Below are positions 11,277-18,983 of a stretch of DNA of 64,000 nt, one piece after another. Below the pieces are notes generated by a model, which saw nothing but the letters and a program-made list of their open reading frames with translations, ran no database searches and was not told the origin of the DNA. How positions within the stretch are numbered: position 1 is the stretch's first letter; each line of letters begins with the position of its first letter. The translations under genes were made by a program, and so were the position numbers. This DNA is from UBA5972 sp964588725 (GTDB lineage: Bacteria > Pseudomonadota > Alphaproteobacteria > Rhodobacterales > Rhodobacteraceae): contig CAZPQL010000005.1 in assembly GCA_964588725.1 (NCBI GenBank), positions 10,017 through 74,016 of the forward strand, given 5' to 3'.

Positions 11277-11359
11277 CATGTTTTCCCCCACGGAAAACCG
11301 GCCTCAAACGCGCAAGTTACGCGCCGGTCAGGTCGGTTTCTCCGGTTTATTCTGATCGA

Positions 11360-11842
11360 TTATAGCTTTGAATCCCGTATTCTAAGCTGTCGCGCGCGGG
11401 TTAGAATCGCGTCTTCAATGGCGCGAACCGTGTCGCGGTTCGCCGGACCGGCCCGCGACACCAATGCCACCCGTAACGAACGGGCGTCAAGCGCCGGATC
11501 CTGAATATAAACAGTGGCACGGTAAGACCGCGAAGACCCGCTGGCGCGTCCCCAACCCATTACAATCACACCGGAAAACGGATCGGCACCTTCGATCGGC
11601 AAAAAGCTGAGCACGTCCAGCGTCGCGTTCCAGATATATTTGTTGACGCCGATAGTAACGTTGGGATTGTCAGCGTTGGTAAACAGATCGAAAAACGTCT
11701 CTTCCTCTTCGACCGGGATGGTCGATGGATTGCGGGCGTCAACATTGTTGTTCAGAATCTTTTTGAACAGCCCGCCACCGCCGCAACCGGAAACGGCAAA
11801 CGCCAGCACGGCAATGGCCAGAAATCGCACGAGTGTGGACAA
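11360..11842 (-). CDS. DUF3576 domain lipoprotein
   Basis: A 160-residue lipoprotein with a signal peptide and lipobox (FAVSGCGGGG, Cys about residue 20). The core NKYIWNATLDVLSFLPI and DPFSGVIVMGWG are hallmarks of DUF3576, a family found just upstream of leuS in many alphaproteobacteria. The start is a TTG at 11842, supported by GGAGGG 7 nt upstream. Function is unknown; location next to lptE suggests an envelope role, which is inference from context only. Confidence 0.88.
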   Translation of the reverse strand: MSTLVRFLAIAVLAFAVSGCGGGGLFKKILNNNVDARNPSTIPVEEEETFFDLFTNADNPNVTIGVNKYIWNATLDVLSFLPIEGADPFSGVIVMGWGRASGSSRSYRATVYIQDPALDARSLRVALVSRAGPANRDTVRAIEDAILTRARQLRIRDSKL

Positions 11843-12002
11843 GGGCGGACCCTCCGTTAGGAACTGTGGTTAAAGGCGTTAGTATCCAGTTGAGCTCTGT
11901 CGGACAAGGGTTTTTGAGGCGACGTTTCACAGCGTGCTGAATTGGCACTGTGGCAAGTCTGCACCAGCAAGCGCAACTTTGGTGGAATCAGGTTGCTGTT
12001 GC

Positions 12003-12031
12003 TTGACCCTCGGGGCCCAAACTGTGATTTA
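12003..12031 (+). promoter_or_regulatory. Possible promoter of the porin gene
   Basis: TTGACC at 12003-12008 is a good -35 match. With a 17-base spacer the -10 position reads GATTTA (12026-12031), only a partial match to TATAAT. A start near 12038 would leave a leader of about 58 bases before the porin ATG. The -10 is weak, so this is tentative. Confidence 0.35.
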
Positions 12032-12039
12032 TCAATCCA

Positions 12040-12064
12040 CTCAATTTGGATTCCCTGAATTGAG
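12040..12064 (+). promoter_or_regulatory. Inverted repeat in the porin leader
   Basis: CTCAATT (12040-12046) and AATTGAG (12058-12064) form a perfect 7-base inverted repeat with an 11-base loop, ending 31 bases before the porin ATG. It may be an operator or a 5' UTR hairpin. Porin mRNAs are often controlled by regulators of the OmpR type or by small RNAs, but which applies here cannot be read from the sequence. Confidence 0.4.
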
Positions 12065-12095
12065 ATAGTCCTTAACTTAAACGAGGGAAATCAGA

Positions 12096-13010
12096 ATGAA
12101 AAAAGTTCTTCTCGCAACATCTGCACTGTCGCTGCTGGCTGGCGCCGCAGCTGCCGATGTTTCTGTCAGTGGTTCGGCCCGCATGGGTGTCGTCAGCACT
12201 AAACTTGGTGCGGCTGCCCGTGTAACGGCAACCAGCTATCGTATGCGCCTTAACTTCTCCGGTTCCGGCGAAACAGACGGTGGCATTTCTTTTGGTGCGT
12301 TCTTGCGCGCCCAGGCAAATAACGCCGCTGCTGGTACACTCAATGGCGCAAACGTCTGGGTATCTAACGGCACAGCAACGCTGACCGTTGGTAACACATC
12401 GGGTGCTGTTGGTAACACTGCTGGCATTTACGGCTGTGGCAGTGGTTACGGTGCTGGCGGTCCATTCCCATTGCTGCACGCTTGTTCCGACGTAGCAGCC
12501 TGGACTCACGTAAGCTACTCTTCGGGTGGCGCGGGTGCCAACGTCGTTCGTTTGGACTTTGCGCTGGGTAGCGCGAATGTTTCGATCTCTGGCGGTAACG
12601 GCAACGACGCAGAATATGCTGCTAACTTCTCGCTTGGTAACATCAAAATCGGTATCGGCCATGATACAGGTACCGGCGCTGGTTTTGCTGGTGGCGGAAC
12701 GACCTTTACAGTCGCATCTGATCTTGGCAGCGCAAACGTTGGCCTGGTTTACCACACGAATGCTGCTGGTGGTGCTAACAGCTGGATGCTCCGTGGTACC
12801 TACCCAATGGGTAGCGGTAACATCGGCTTCTATTATGGCTCCTTGGGAAGCATTTTCGGTGTTCCCGTTGCTGGTGGCTTTACCCAGTACGGCGTTGACT
12901 ACGATCACTCGCTTGGTGGCGGTGCAACAGCATCGATTGCCTATCGGGCGCTTTCGGCCGGTGGTGTTAGCTCGAGTCAGGTATCTGCTGGTATCAAGCT
13001 GAAGTTCTAA
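12096..13010 (+). CDS. Outer-membrane porin, Rhodobacter type
   Basis: The 304-residue product starts with a signal peptide (MKKVLLATSALSLLAGAAAA, cut before DVSVSG). The mature N-terminus DVSVSGSARMGV is the first beta strand of alphaproteobacterial general porins, and the protein ends in phenylalanine (GIKLKF), the usual C-terminal outer-membrane barrel signal. Alternating hydrophobic strands and Gly/Asn-rich loops fill the rest. GAGGGA lies 6 nt before the ATG. Codon use is markedly uniform compared with the neighbours, as is common in very highly expressed genes. It has its own terminator and is probably monocistronic. Confidence 0.95.
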   Translation: MKKVLLATSALSLLAGAAAADVSVSGSARMGVVSTKLGAAARVTATSYRMRLNFSGSGETDGGISFGAFLRAQANNAAAGTLNGANVWVSNGTATLTVGNTSGAVGNTAGIYGCGSGYGAGGPFPLLHACSDVAAWTHVSYSSGGAGANVVRLDFALGSANVSISGGNGNDAEYAANFSLGNIKIGIGHDTGTGAGFAGGGTTFTVASDLGSANVGLVYHTNAAGGANSWMLRGTYPMGSGNIGFYYGSLGSIFGVPVAGGFTQYGVDYDHSLGGGATASIAYRALSAGGVSSSQVSAGIKLKF

Positions 13011-13034
13011 TCCTTTCAGGATTTGAATTGTTGG

Positions 13035-13063
13035 AAAGAGCGGGCTTCGGTCCGCTCTTTTTC
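13035..13063 (+). terminator. Intrinsic terminator after the porin gene
   Basis: AAAGAGCGG (13035-13043) pairs perfectly with CCGCTCTTT (13052-13060) across an 8-base loop and runs into further T residues. It lies 24 bases past the porin stop. Confidence 0.92.
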
Positions 13064-13101
13064 TTTGGCAGGTGTCTTTTTCAATGCACGCGGGTTATTC
13101 C

Positions 13102-13752
13102 ATGTCGCTGACAGATATTCAGGCACGGATTGCGTCGGCTGAATTTGCTGCGGACCGCAATATTGGTTCTGCCCGCTTAATCGCCGTTTCCAAACGACAA
13201 CCCAATGAGGCGGTTAAAACGTCGCTGCAAGCGGGGCAGCTTTGCTTTGGTGAAAACCAGGTTCAGGAAGCCGCAGGAAAATGGCCGGCGTTTCGTGCGG
13301 ATTATCCCGGAATTGAACTGCATCTGATCGGCCCGTTGCAGACCAACAAATTGCGCCACGCGCTCGATTTATTTGATGCCATTCACACTATTGACCGCCT
13401 CAAATTGGCCGGAAAACTGGCAAGTGAAATTCAGGCGCGCGGAAAATCTCCACAGTTGTTCATTCAGGTCAATACCGGCGAAGAGCCGCAAAAAGCCGGC
13501 GTCATTCCAGAGCAGGCGGACGGTTTTATCGCCGCGTGTCGCGCTATGGATTTACCCATCGGCGGGCTGATGGTGATCCCGCCTGTAAACGAGGAACCAG
13601 CGCTGCACTTTGCTCTGTTGGCCAAAATCGCAGCGCGCAATGGATTAAGCAACCTGTCAATGGGCATGAGCAGTGATTTCGAAACCGCAATCGCCTTTGG
13701 CGCCACGCACGTACGCGTGGGGTCGGCGATATTCGGGGCGCGCGAGAGTTAA
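13102..13752 (+). CDS. YggS family PLP homeostasis protein
   Basis: This 216-residue protein matches YggS/PROSC proteins, which bind pyridoxal 5'-phosphate and keep its free level in balance. RLIAVSKRQP (about residues 27-36) holds the PLP lysine. FGENQVQEAAGKW, HLIGPLQTNK, LFIQVNTGEEPQKAG and LSMGMSSDFETAI follow in family order. The ATG at 13102 gives the usual MSLTDIQARI start; in-frame upstream starts (13072 GTG, 13084 ATG) would only add a short unconserved tail. Its stop overlaps the stop of the convergent YkuD gene. Confidence 0.93.
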   Translation: MSLTDIQARIASAEFAADRNIGSARLIAVSKRQPNEAVKTSLQAGQLCFGENQVQEAAGKWPAFRADYPGIELHLIGPLQTNKLRHALDLFDAIHTIDRLKLAGKLASEIQARGKSPQLFIQVNTGEEPQKAGVIPEQADGFIAACRAMDLPIGGLMVIPPVNEEPALHFALLAKIAARNGLSNLSMGMSSDFETAIAFGATHVRVGSAIFGARES

Positions 13753-14255
13753 CGAATTATCAGCCGGTCGCACCAGTTCATCCGCTCGACAATCCAATGC
13801 AAGTCGGTATTTGAAAACGCTATGCAGCCTTCGGTCGGGTGGCGCGGTTTACGCCATCTGTGAATGAAAATAGCGCTGCCTTTGCCGGATTGGGCGGGGT
13901 TGGCGTTATAACCGATGTCGATTATCAGGTCATAAAGTCCATCACCCCGCCACAGTCGTTCGTGACTGTAGCGGCAGCGTCGGTTGTCGGTCAGAATTCC
14001 CAATCGATTATAGCCCGGGTCATGCTGGTCGTCCGACCAAATAAAATTGCGCCGCAATGGCTGACCCAGCGCGCCCGCATACCGATCCGGACGATAGTAA
14101 GACACAAAATCGTACATGTGAAAGACACCCGCCGGAGTCGCGCTGTCGCCCTCGTGCTTGGTGTGAGTGATCCCGCCGCGCCCGACCGCACACGCGATAT
14201 CGCGCCCCAGATAGCGCGCACCCCACCGCGTCACCACCAGATCGCGCGGTGTCAC
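13749..14255 (-). CDS. L,D-transpeptidase (YkuD-type) catalytic domain protein
   Basis: The 168-residue protein is essentially one YkuD catalytic domain. The signature region FIHRWRKPRHPTEGCIAF near residues 131-148 supplies the conserved His and catalytic Cys of the HxxxxxxxxxxGC type. Family members cross-link peptidoglycan or attach proteins to it, but this one lacks an obvious signal peptide or membrane anchor, so its site of action is uncertain. The start is a GTG at 14255 that overlaps the ribA stop (GTGA), so it is translationally coupled to ribA. Confidence 0.85.
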   Translation of the reverse strand: MTPRDLVVTRWGARYLGRDIACAVGRGGITHTKHEGDSATPAGVFHMYDFVSYYRPDRYAGALGQPLRRNFIWSDDQHDPGYNRLGILTDNRRCRYSHERLWRGDGLYDLIIDIGYNANPAQSGKGSAIFIHRWRKPRHPTEGCIAFSNTDLHWIVERMNWCDRLIIR

Positions 14256-15340
14256 AGAAGGTGCCCGCTTTTGGCGGCCTTGGTTGCCAGATAGGCGGCG
14301 TTGTGCCGGTTTTCACCAACAATCAAAGGCACGCGTTCGATCACCTCGATGCCGGCCTTGCCCATCATTTCAACTTTTCTGGGGTTGTTGGTCATCAACC
14401 GCGTTGCGGTAAAACCCAGCGATTTCAACAGTTCCGCACCAATTCGCAGGTCGCGTTCGTCGTCTTCAAATCCCAACCGATGGTTCGCCTCGACGGTGTC
14501 AAATCCTTGATTTTGCAGCGAATAGGCACGCATTTTATTGGCCAGCCCGATACCGCGACCCTCTTGATTCAGATACAGCAGCACGCCGGACCCCTCGTTG
14601 CCAATCTGACCAAGCGCCGCGCGCAATTGGGCACCGCAGTCACATTTCAACGAACCAATCAGGTCGCCGGTGAAACAGGCAGAATGCAGTCGCGCCAGCA
14701 CCGGTTTTTGTCGCGGTGGTTGGCCGATCTCAACGGCATAATGTTCCTCGCCGCCGTCCTGCGGGCGAAAAACATGAAGTTTCCCGGCCTCGGCTACTTC
14801 CAGCGGAAGTTTGGCGGCAGCCACCAATTGCATGGAGCTTGACACGGGACTGACGCCATCCGCGTCGGTTATTTCAAACCAGTTGAGCTCATTGTCGGCG
14901 CTCAGCCCCCGCCCGTCGGAAATTTGCGCCACCAACGCAGCGGGCAAAAGCCGCGCCTGTTTGCACAAGGCGATCGCTGCACGGTGCAATTCCGCATTTC
15001 CGTCCCGGAGTGAGTGAAACGGTCCTTTCATCGGCTGATCCATATCACGCGCGGGATCGACCACGCTTTTGCACCAGATAAAAGAGGCGTCATCCGGCAA
15101 TTTCAGACGCGCGAGATCCCCGTCATAAGCGCGCGCATGCAGCGTTTCAGCGCGTCTTGCGGTGATAGCCAAACTGGGTTGGCTGTGGCGACAAATTTCA
15201 TTGAACCGCTCTTCGGACATGGATTCGACCGCCAGCACCAATACGGACTCCCCGCCTCCGGACAATACGACCGGCACGCCCATGCGCAGATCGCCGCGCA
15301 ATCGCGCCAGTCTTTCCGCCGTGTCGGGGCGCAAACCCAT
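14252..15340 (-). CDS. ribA: GTP cyclohydrolase II, long form
   Basis: The 362-residue enzyme opens GTP in the first step of riboflavin synthesis. The C-terminal ~200 residues carry the zinc site HSACFTGDLIGSLKCDCG (three cysteines) and the catalytic region NQEGRGIGLANKMRAYS. The N-terminal ~150 residues (from MGLRPDTAERLARL) form an extra domain not present in the short ~200-residue E. coli enzyme; it resembles the extension seen in other Rhodobacterales RibA proteins. The start at 15340 is supported by AAGGA 8 nt upstream; an upstream TTG is less likely. The YkuD gene follows with an overlap. Confidence 0.93.
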   Translation of the reverse strand: MGLRPDTAERLARLRGDLRMGVPVVLSGGGESVLVLAVESMSEERFNEICRHSQPSLAITARRAETLHARAYDGDLARLKLPDDASFIWCKSVVDPARDMDQPMKGPFHSLRDGNAELHRAAIALCKQARLLPAALVAQISDGRGLSADNELNWFEITDADGVSPVSSSMQLVAAAKLPLEVAEAGKLHVFRPQDGGEEHYAVEIGQPPRQKPVLARLHSACFTGDLIGSLKCDCGAQLRAALGQIGNEGSGVLLYLNQEGRGIGLANKMRAYSLQNQGFDTVEANHRLGFEDDERDLRIGAELLKSLGFTATRLMTNNPRKVEMMGKAGIEVIERVPLIVGENRHNAAYLATKAAKSGHLL

Positions 15341-15507
15341 GTGCGTCGTCCTTTGTAACAAATCAGCCCCTGCCTATAACCTCTGGGACGCAAATGTGAA
15401 ACATAGGGCACCAATTTGACACGAGGCTGTGAAGCTTTTGCAAGAAACCTTGCCTAAACCTGTTTCCAAGCACAAGTCTAACGCAGATGCAAACTGGAGG
15501 GCCTGAA

Positions 15508-16194
15508 ATGGGCAATGTCAAAAAGATTTTGATGGTCGACGACGATGGGGATTTTCGCGAAGCTTTGGCCGATCAACTGGTACTGACCGAGGAATTTGAT
15601 GTCTTTGAGGCCGATACCGGTGCGGGAGGTCTCGAACGCGCCAAAGAGGCCATTTACGATCTGGTCATTCTGGATGTGGGACTGCCCGACATGGATGGCC
15701 GCGAGTTGTGCCGCCTGATGCGCAAACAAAACGTCAAATGCCCGGTGATCATGCTGACGGGCCATGATTCGGACGCCGACACGATTTTGGGGCTGGACGC
15801 CGGAGCCAATGATTATGTCTCCAAGCCATTCAAATTTTCCGTGCTGTTGGCACGTATTCGGGCGCAACTGCGCCAGCACGAACAATCCGAAGACGCTGTT
15901 TTCCAATTAGGGCCCTATACGTTCAAACCGGCGACGAAAATGCTGTTGACCGACGACGAAAAGAAAATCCGGCTGACCGAGAAAGAGACGAATATCCTGA
16001 AATTCCTGTACCGCGCCACCGATGGCGTGGTGGCGCGCGACGTGCTGCTGCACGAAGTCTGGGGCTATAACGCCGGGGTTACAACGCATACTCTGGAAAC
16101 CCATATTTATCGTCTGCGCCAGAAAATCGAACCCGATCCATCAAACGCGCAATTGTTGGTGACTGAAAGCGGCGGCTATCGGCTGGTTGCCTGA
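15508..16194 (+). CDS. OmpR-family response regulator (CenR-like)
   Basis: The 228-residue protein has a receiver domain (acidic pocket MVDDDGDFRE, phosphorylated Asp in LVILDVGLPDMDG near residue 54, conserved Thr in MLTGHD, Lys in VSKPFKFS). It is followed by an OmpR/PhoB winged helix with RLTEKETNILKFLYRA and THTLETHIYRLRQKIE. It resembles CenR, the envelope regulator conserved and often essential in alphaproteobacteria; no partner kinase is adjacent, which fits CenR. The start at 15508 follows GGAGGG. It is monocistronic with a terminator. The CenR identity is probable rather than proven. Confidence 0.9.
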   Translation: MGNVKKILMVDDDGDFREALADQLVLTEEFDVFEADTGAGGLERAKEAIYDLVILDVGLPDMDGRELCRLMRKQNVKCPVIMLTGHDSDADTILGLDAGANDYVSKPFKFSVLLARIRAQLRQHEQSEDAVFQLGPYTFKPATKMLLTDDEKKIRLTEKETNILKFLYRATDGVVARDVLLHEVWGYNAGVTTHTLETHIYRLRQKIEPDPSNAQLLVTESGGYRLVA

Positions 16195-16238
16195 CGTGAT
16201 CCCCGTGCCTGGGTTAAGGCACAATCTCCCTGTTGAAC

Positions 16239-16269
16239 TGACCCGGCGATTTCGTCGGGTCATTTTTTT
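16239..16269 (+). terminator. Intrinsic terminator after the response regulator gene
   Basis: TGACCCG (16239-16245) pairs with CGGGTCA (16256-16262), with additional pairing inside the stem, and is followed by a run of seven T. It lies 44 bases past the stop codon. Confidence 0.92.
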
Positions 16270-16357
16270 CGCTGCAATACATTGATGACCATGACGTGTT
16301 GAGGTCTTTGCGGCCATTGCCTAATCTGCACCAAACCCAACAATAAATGAGCCTTCA

Positions 16358-17146
16358 ATGTCTTTCACACTGTGTACCTGGAACATAAACTCCGTTCGGC
16401 TTCGGGAACCTATCGTGTTGAAATTGCTTAAAGAACAGGCGCCTGATGTACTCTGCCTTCAGGAATGCAAATCGCCAGTGGACAAAATCCCGACCGAGGG
16501 ATTTGCCGCACTTGGATATCCGCATATGGTCGCCAGCGGGCAAAAGGGATACAACGGCGTGTTGATCCTGTCCAAACTACCTATGCGCGCGTTACCCCAG
16601 CACGATTTTGCCAATCTGGGCCACGCGCGTCACGTTGCGGTGCAATTGGAAAGCGACGTGATCATTCACAATCATTACGTGCCCGCGGGCGGTGATATGG
16701 CTGACCGCGACGTCAACGAAAAGTTTGGACAAAAACTGGATTACCTGACCGACATGCGCGACGAATTTCAGGCCAATCAGCCCAAGCGGTCGATTTTGGT
16801 GGGTGACTTAAATATCGCACCGCGCGAAGACGACGTCTGGGATCACAAAAAGCTGCTGAAAGTGGTGTCGCACACGCCGATCGAGGTCGCGCATTTGGCC
16901 GAAGTCATGGATTCCGGTGGTTGGAACGACGTGACCCGCAACGATATTCCAAACGGACCTCTGTTTTCGTGGTGGTCGTACCGCGCCCGTGATTGGGATG
17001 TGGCGGACAAGGGCCGGCGGCTGGATCATATTTGGGCCACCGGCGATATTGCCGGTTCGGGTCATTCCAGCCGAATTCTGCGCGACGCACGCGGCTGGGA
17101 TAAACCATCTGACCATGCACCGGTATTCGCGACATTTGATTTGTGA
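16358..17146 (+). CDS. xthA: Exodeoxyribonuclease III
   Basis: The 262-residue AP endonuclease/3'-5' exonuclease acts in base-excision repair. The family motifs are in order: TWNINSVRLR at the start, LCLQECKSP with the metal-binding Glu, VGDLNIAPREDDVWD, and C-terminal RLDHIWATG and SDHAPVFATFDL with the catalytic Asp-His. Length is normal. It heads a plus-strand run with cnoX-like, Lon-N and Trm112-like genes, 72 bases before the next start. Confidence 0.96.
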   Translation: MSFTLCTWNINSVRLREPIVLKLLKEQAPDVLCLQECKSPVDKIPTEGFAALGYPHMVASGQKGYNGVLILSKLPMRALPQHDFANLGHARHVAVQLESDVIIHNHYVPAGGDMADRDVNEKFGQKLDYLTDMRDEFQANQPKRSILVGDLNIAPREDDVWDHKKLLKVVSHTPIEVAHLAEVMDSGGWNDVTRNDIPNGPLFSWWSYRARDWDVADKGRRLDHIWATGDIAGSGHSSRILRDARGWDKPSDHAPVFATFDL

Positions 17147-17218
17147 CGCACTTGCGCCCCGCAGCTTTGATGGGCACAAGGCGCGGGAACAGCCCGACAA
17201 TGGCCCCAAGGAGATATC

Positions 17219-18124
17219 ATGCTGGGAATGGATTCTGACAACGCACCCGCACCAACCGATCTGGTGATCGACAGTTCCGAAGCCACATTCATGGCGGACG
17301 TTGTTGAAGCCAGCAAAGAAACACCGGTCATAGTGGATTTTTGGGCACCCTGGTGCGAACCGTGCAAGGCTTTGGGACCGGCATTGGAAGCGGCCGTTCG
17401 GGCGGCGCGTGGGCGTGTGCGCATGGTCAAGATCAACATCGACGAGAATCCGCAGATTGCGACTCAGATGCGTGTACAATCGATTCCCGCAGTTTTTGCC
17501 TTTGATCAGGGCCAGCCGGTTGACGGGTTTATGGGAAACCAGACTCCGGCGCAGATAAAGGCGTTTGTCGAAAAAGCCGCTGCTTTGGGCGGCGACGGTG
17601 GGCTTGGCGAAGCGCTTGAAATGGCCGAGCAAATGATTGCCGAAGGCGCGGCGGCGGACGCTGCGCAAATATTTTCATCGGTATTGGCTGAAGAACCGGC
17701 CAACGCGGCGGCCTATGCGGGATTGGTCCGGTCTCATCTGGCTGTCGGGCAATTGGATCAAGCACAGGCTTTGTTAGATGCCGCAAGCGACGAGATCGCA
17801 CAAAAACCCGAATTTCTGGCTGTGAAAGCCCAGATCGAAATTCAGGCACAGGCCACGGACGCCGGACCGGTGGATGATTTGCGAAAATCTCTGGATTTAT
17901 CGCCCGACGACCATAGCGTAAGGTTGGAATTGGCGACCGCGCTCATGGCGACGGGCGACGCGGCTGGTGCAATTGATCAACTCTTAGAGCTGTTCAGGCG
18001 GGATCGCGAATGGAATGACGGCGCGGCCAAGGAGCAGTTGTTCAAAGTATTTGCGGCGCTCAAACCTGAGGACCCGCTGGTTTTGAACGGGCGACGCAAA
18101 CTGTCTTCGATGATCTTTTCCTGA
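17219..18124 (+). CDS. CnoX/YbbN-like thioredoxin with TPR tail
   Basis: The 301-residue protein has a thioredoxin domain (about residues 20-125) with FWAPWCEPCK, where the usual Gly between the cysteines is Glu. The C-terminal half is helical with TPR-type repeats (AAYAGLVRSHLAVGQLDQAQ). This is the layout of CnoX/YbbN, a chaperedoxin that protects proteins from chlorine stress and hands them to GroEL. Having both active-site cysteines suggests it keeps redox activity, as reported for some alphaproteobacterial CnoX proteins and unlike the E. coli one. AAGGAGA precedes the ATG closely. Confidence 0.92.
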   Translation: MLGMDSDNAPAPTDLVIDSSEATFMADVVEASKETPVIVDFWAPWCEPCKALGPALEAAVRAARGRVRMVKINIDENPQIATQMRVQSIPAVFAFDQGQPVDGFMGNQTPAQIKAFVEKAAALGGDGGLGEALEMAEQMIAEGAAADAAQIFSSVLAEEPANAAAYAGLVRSHLAVGQLDQAQALLDAASDEIAQKPEFLAVKAQIEIQAQATDAGPVDDLRKSLDLSPDDHSVRLELATALMATGDAAGAIDQLLELFRRDREWNDGAAKEQLFKVFAALKPEDPLVLNGRRKLSSMIFS

Positions 18125-18150
18125 GCGGCGTTATGCGCTAGGGTGCAGCT

Positions 18151-18795
18151 ATGTTTATGCCGGCTGACTTGCCCCCGTCCATTCCGGTCTTTCCTTTGCC
18201 CGGGGCGCTTTTGTTGCCGCGCACACGGTTGCCACTGAACATTTTCGAGCCGCGTTATCTTGCCATGCTAGAGGACGTGCTAAAGACTCCGAATCGCCTG
18301 ATTGGTATGATTCAGCCTGTGCCAACCGACTTTGGCGAAGATAGGAAACTGCATTCAATCGGGTGCGCTGGTCGGGTCACGACATTTTCCGAAAAAGAGG
18401 ACGGCACGTGTATGATCACGCTGACCGGCGCGTCCCGGTTTCGTCTGATGTCCTCTGACGACGGATTTACACCCTATTTGCGCGGAGAGGTTAATTGGGC
18501 CGGATATGTGCGCGACCTCGGCAAGCCTGAAGAGGACGCGGGGCTGGATCGCGCGGCGTTCTTTAGAAAACTGAAGCTTTATTTCAATGTCGCCGGATTT
18601 TCGAGCGGCCCCGCGAACCTGAGCAAGGCCAAGGACGAAATGCTGGTGAATTCGCTGTCGATGCTGTGCCCGTTCGATGTCGAGGATAAACAGGCGCTGT
18701 TGGAGGCGCCCAATTTGATTGCACGGCGCGAAGTGCTGACCGCGCTGATCGAATTCGCGACGATCAGTGGTGGCGTCGAAAGCAAATTGCAATGA
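18151..18795 (+). CDS. Lon N-terminal (LON substrate-binding) domain protein
   Basis: This 214-residue protein consists of the domain found at the N-terminus of Lon protease, without the ATPase or protease parts. FPLPGALLLPRTRLPLNIFEPRY near residues 12-34 is the family start, and HSIGCAGRVTTF is the next conserved block. Such stand-alone proteins are common in alphaproteobacteria; their role is unknown. It is coupled to the next gene by an ATGA overlap. Confidence 0.92.
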   Translation: MFMPADLPPSIPVFPLPGALLLPRTRLPLNIFEPRYLAMLEDVLKTPNRLIGMIQPVPTDFGEDRKLHSIGCAGRVTTFSEKEDGTCMITLTGASRFRLMSSDDGFTPYLRGEVNWAGYVRDLGKPEEDAGLDRAAFFRKLKLYFNVAGFSSGPANLSKAKDEMLVNSLSMLCPFDVEDKQALLEAPNLIARREVLTALIEFATISGGVESKLQ

Positions 18796-18983
18796 GCGGG
18801 ACAGACATCGGGATTGATGCAAAAGTATTAGAGGCGCTGGTGTGCCCCGTAACCCACGGTCCACTGGAATACGACAAAAAGGCCGGTGAAGTGATCTCGC
18901 GCAATGCCGGACTTGCATTTCCCATACGCGGCGGCATACCGATCATGTTGGTCGATGAAGCGCGCGAAATCGAGACGGCCTAG
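18792..18983 (+). CDS. Trm112 family small protein
   Basis: A 63-residue protein of the Trm112/YcaR type. ALVCPVTHGPLEYD and FPIRGGIPIMLVDEAR match the family, although only one cysteine of the usual zinc pair is clear, as is common in bacterial members. In other organisms Trm112 activates methyltransferases; the bacterial role is less clear. Its start overlaps the Lon-N gene stop and its stop overlaps the stop of the convergent UbiH-like gene. Confidence 0.9.
   Translation: MSGTDIGIDAKVLEALVCPVTHGPLEYDKKAGEVISRNAGLAFPIRGGIPIMLVDEAREIETA

Noticed and set aside
12072..12908. A 278-codon minus frame opposite the porin gene
   Set aside because: It is the antisense shadow of a gene with strong codon bias; the porin on the plus strand has signal peptide, barrel end and terminator.
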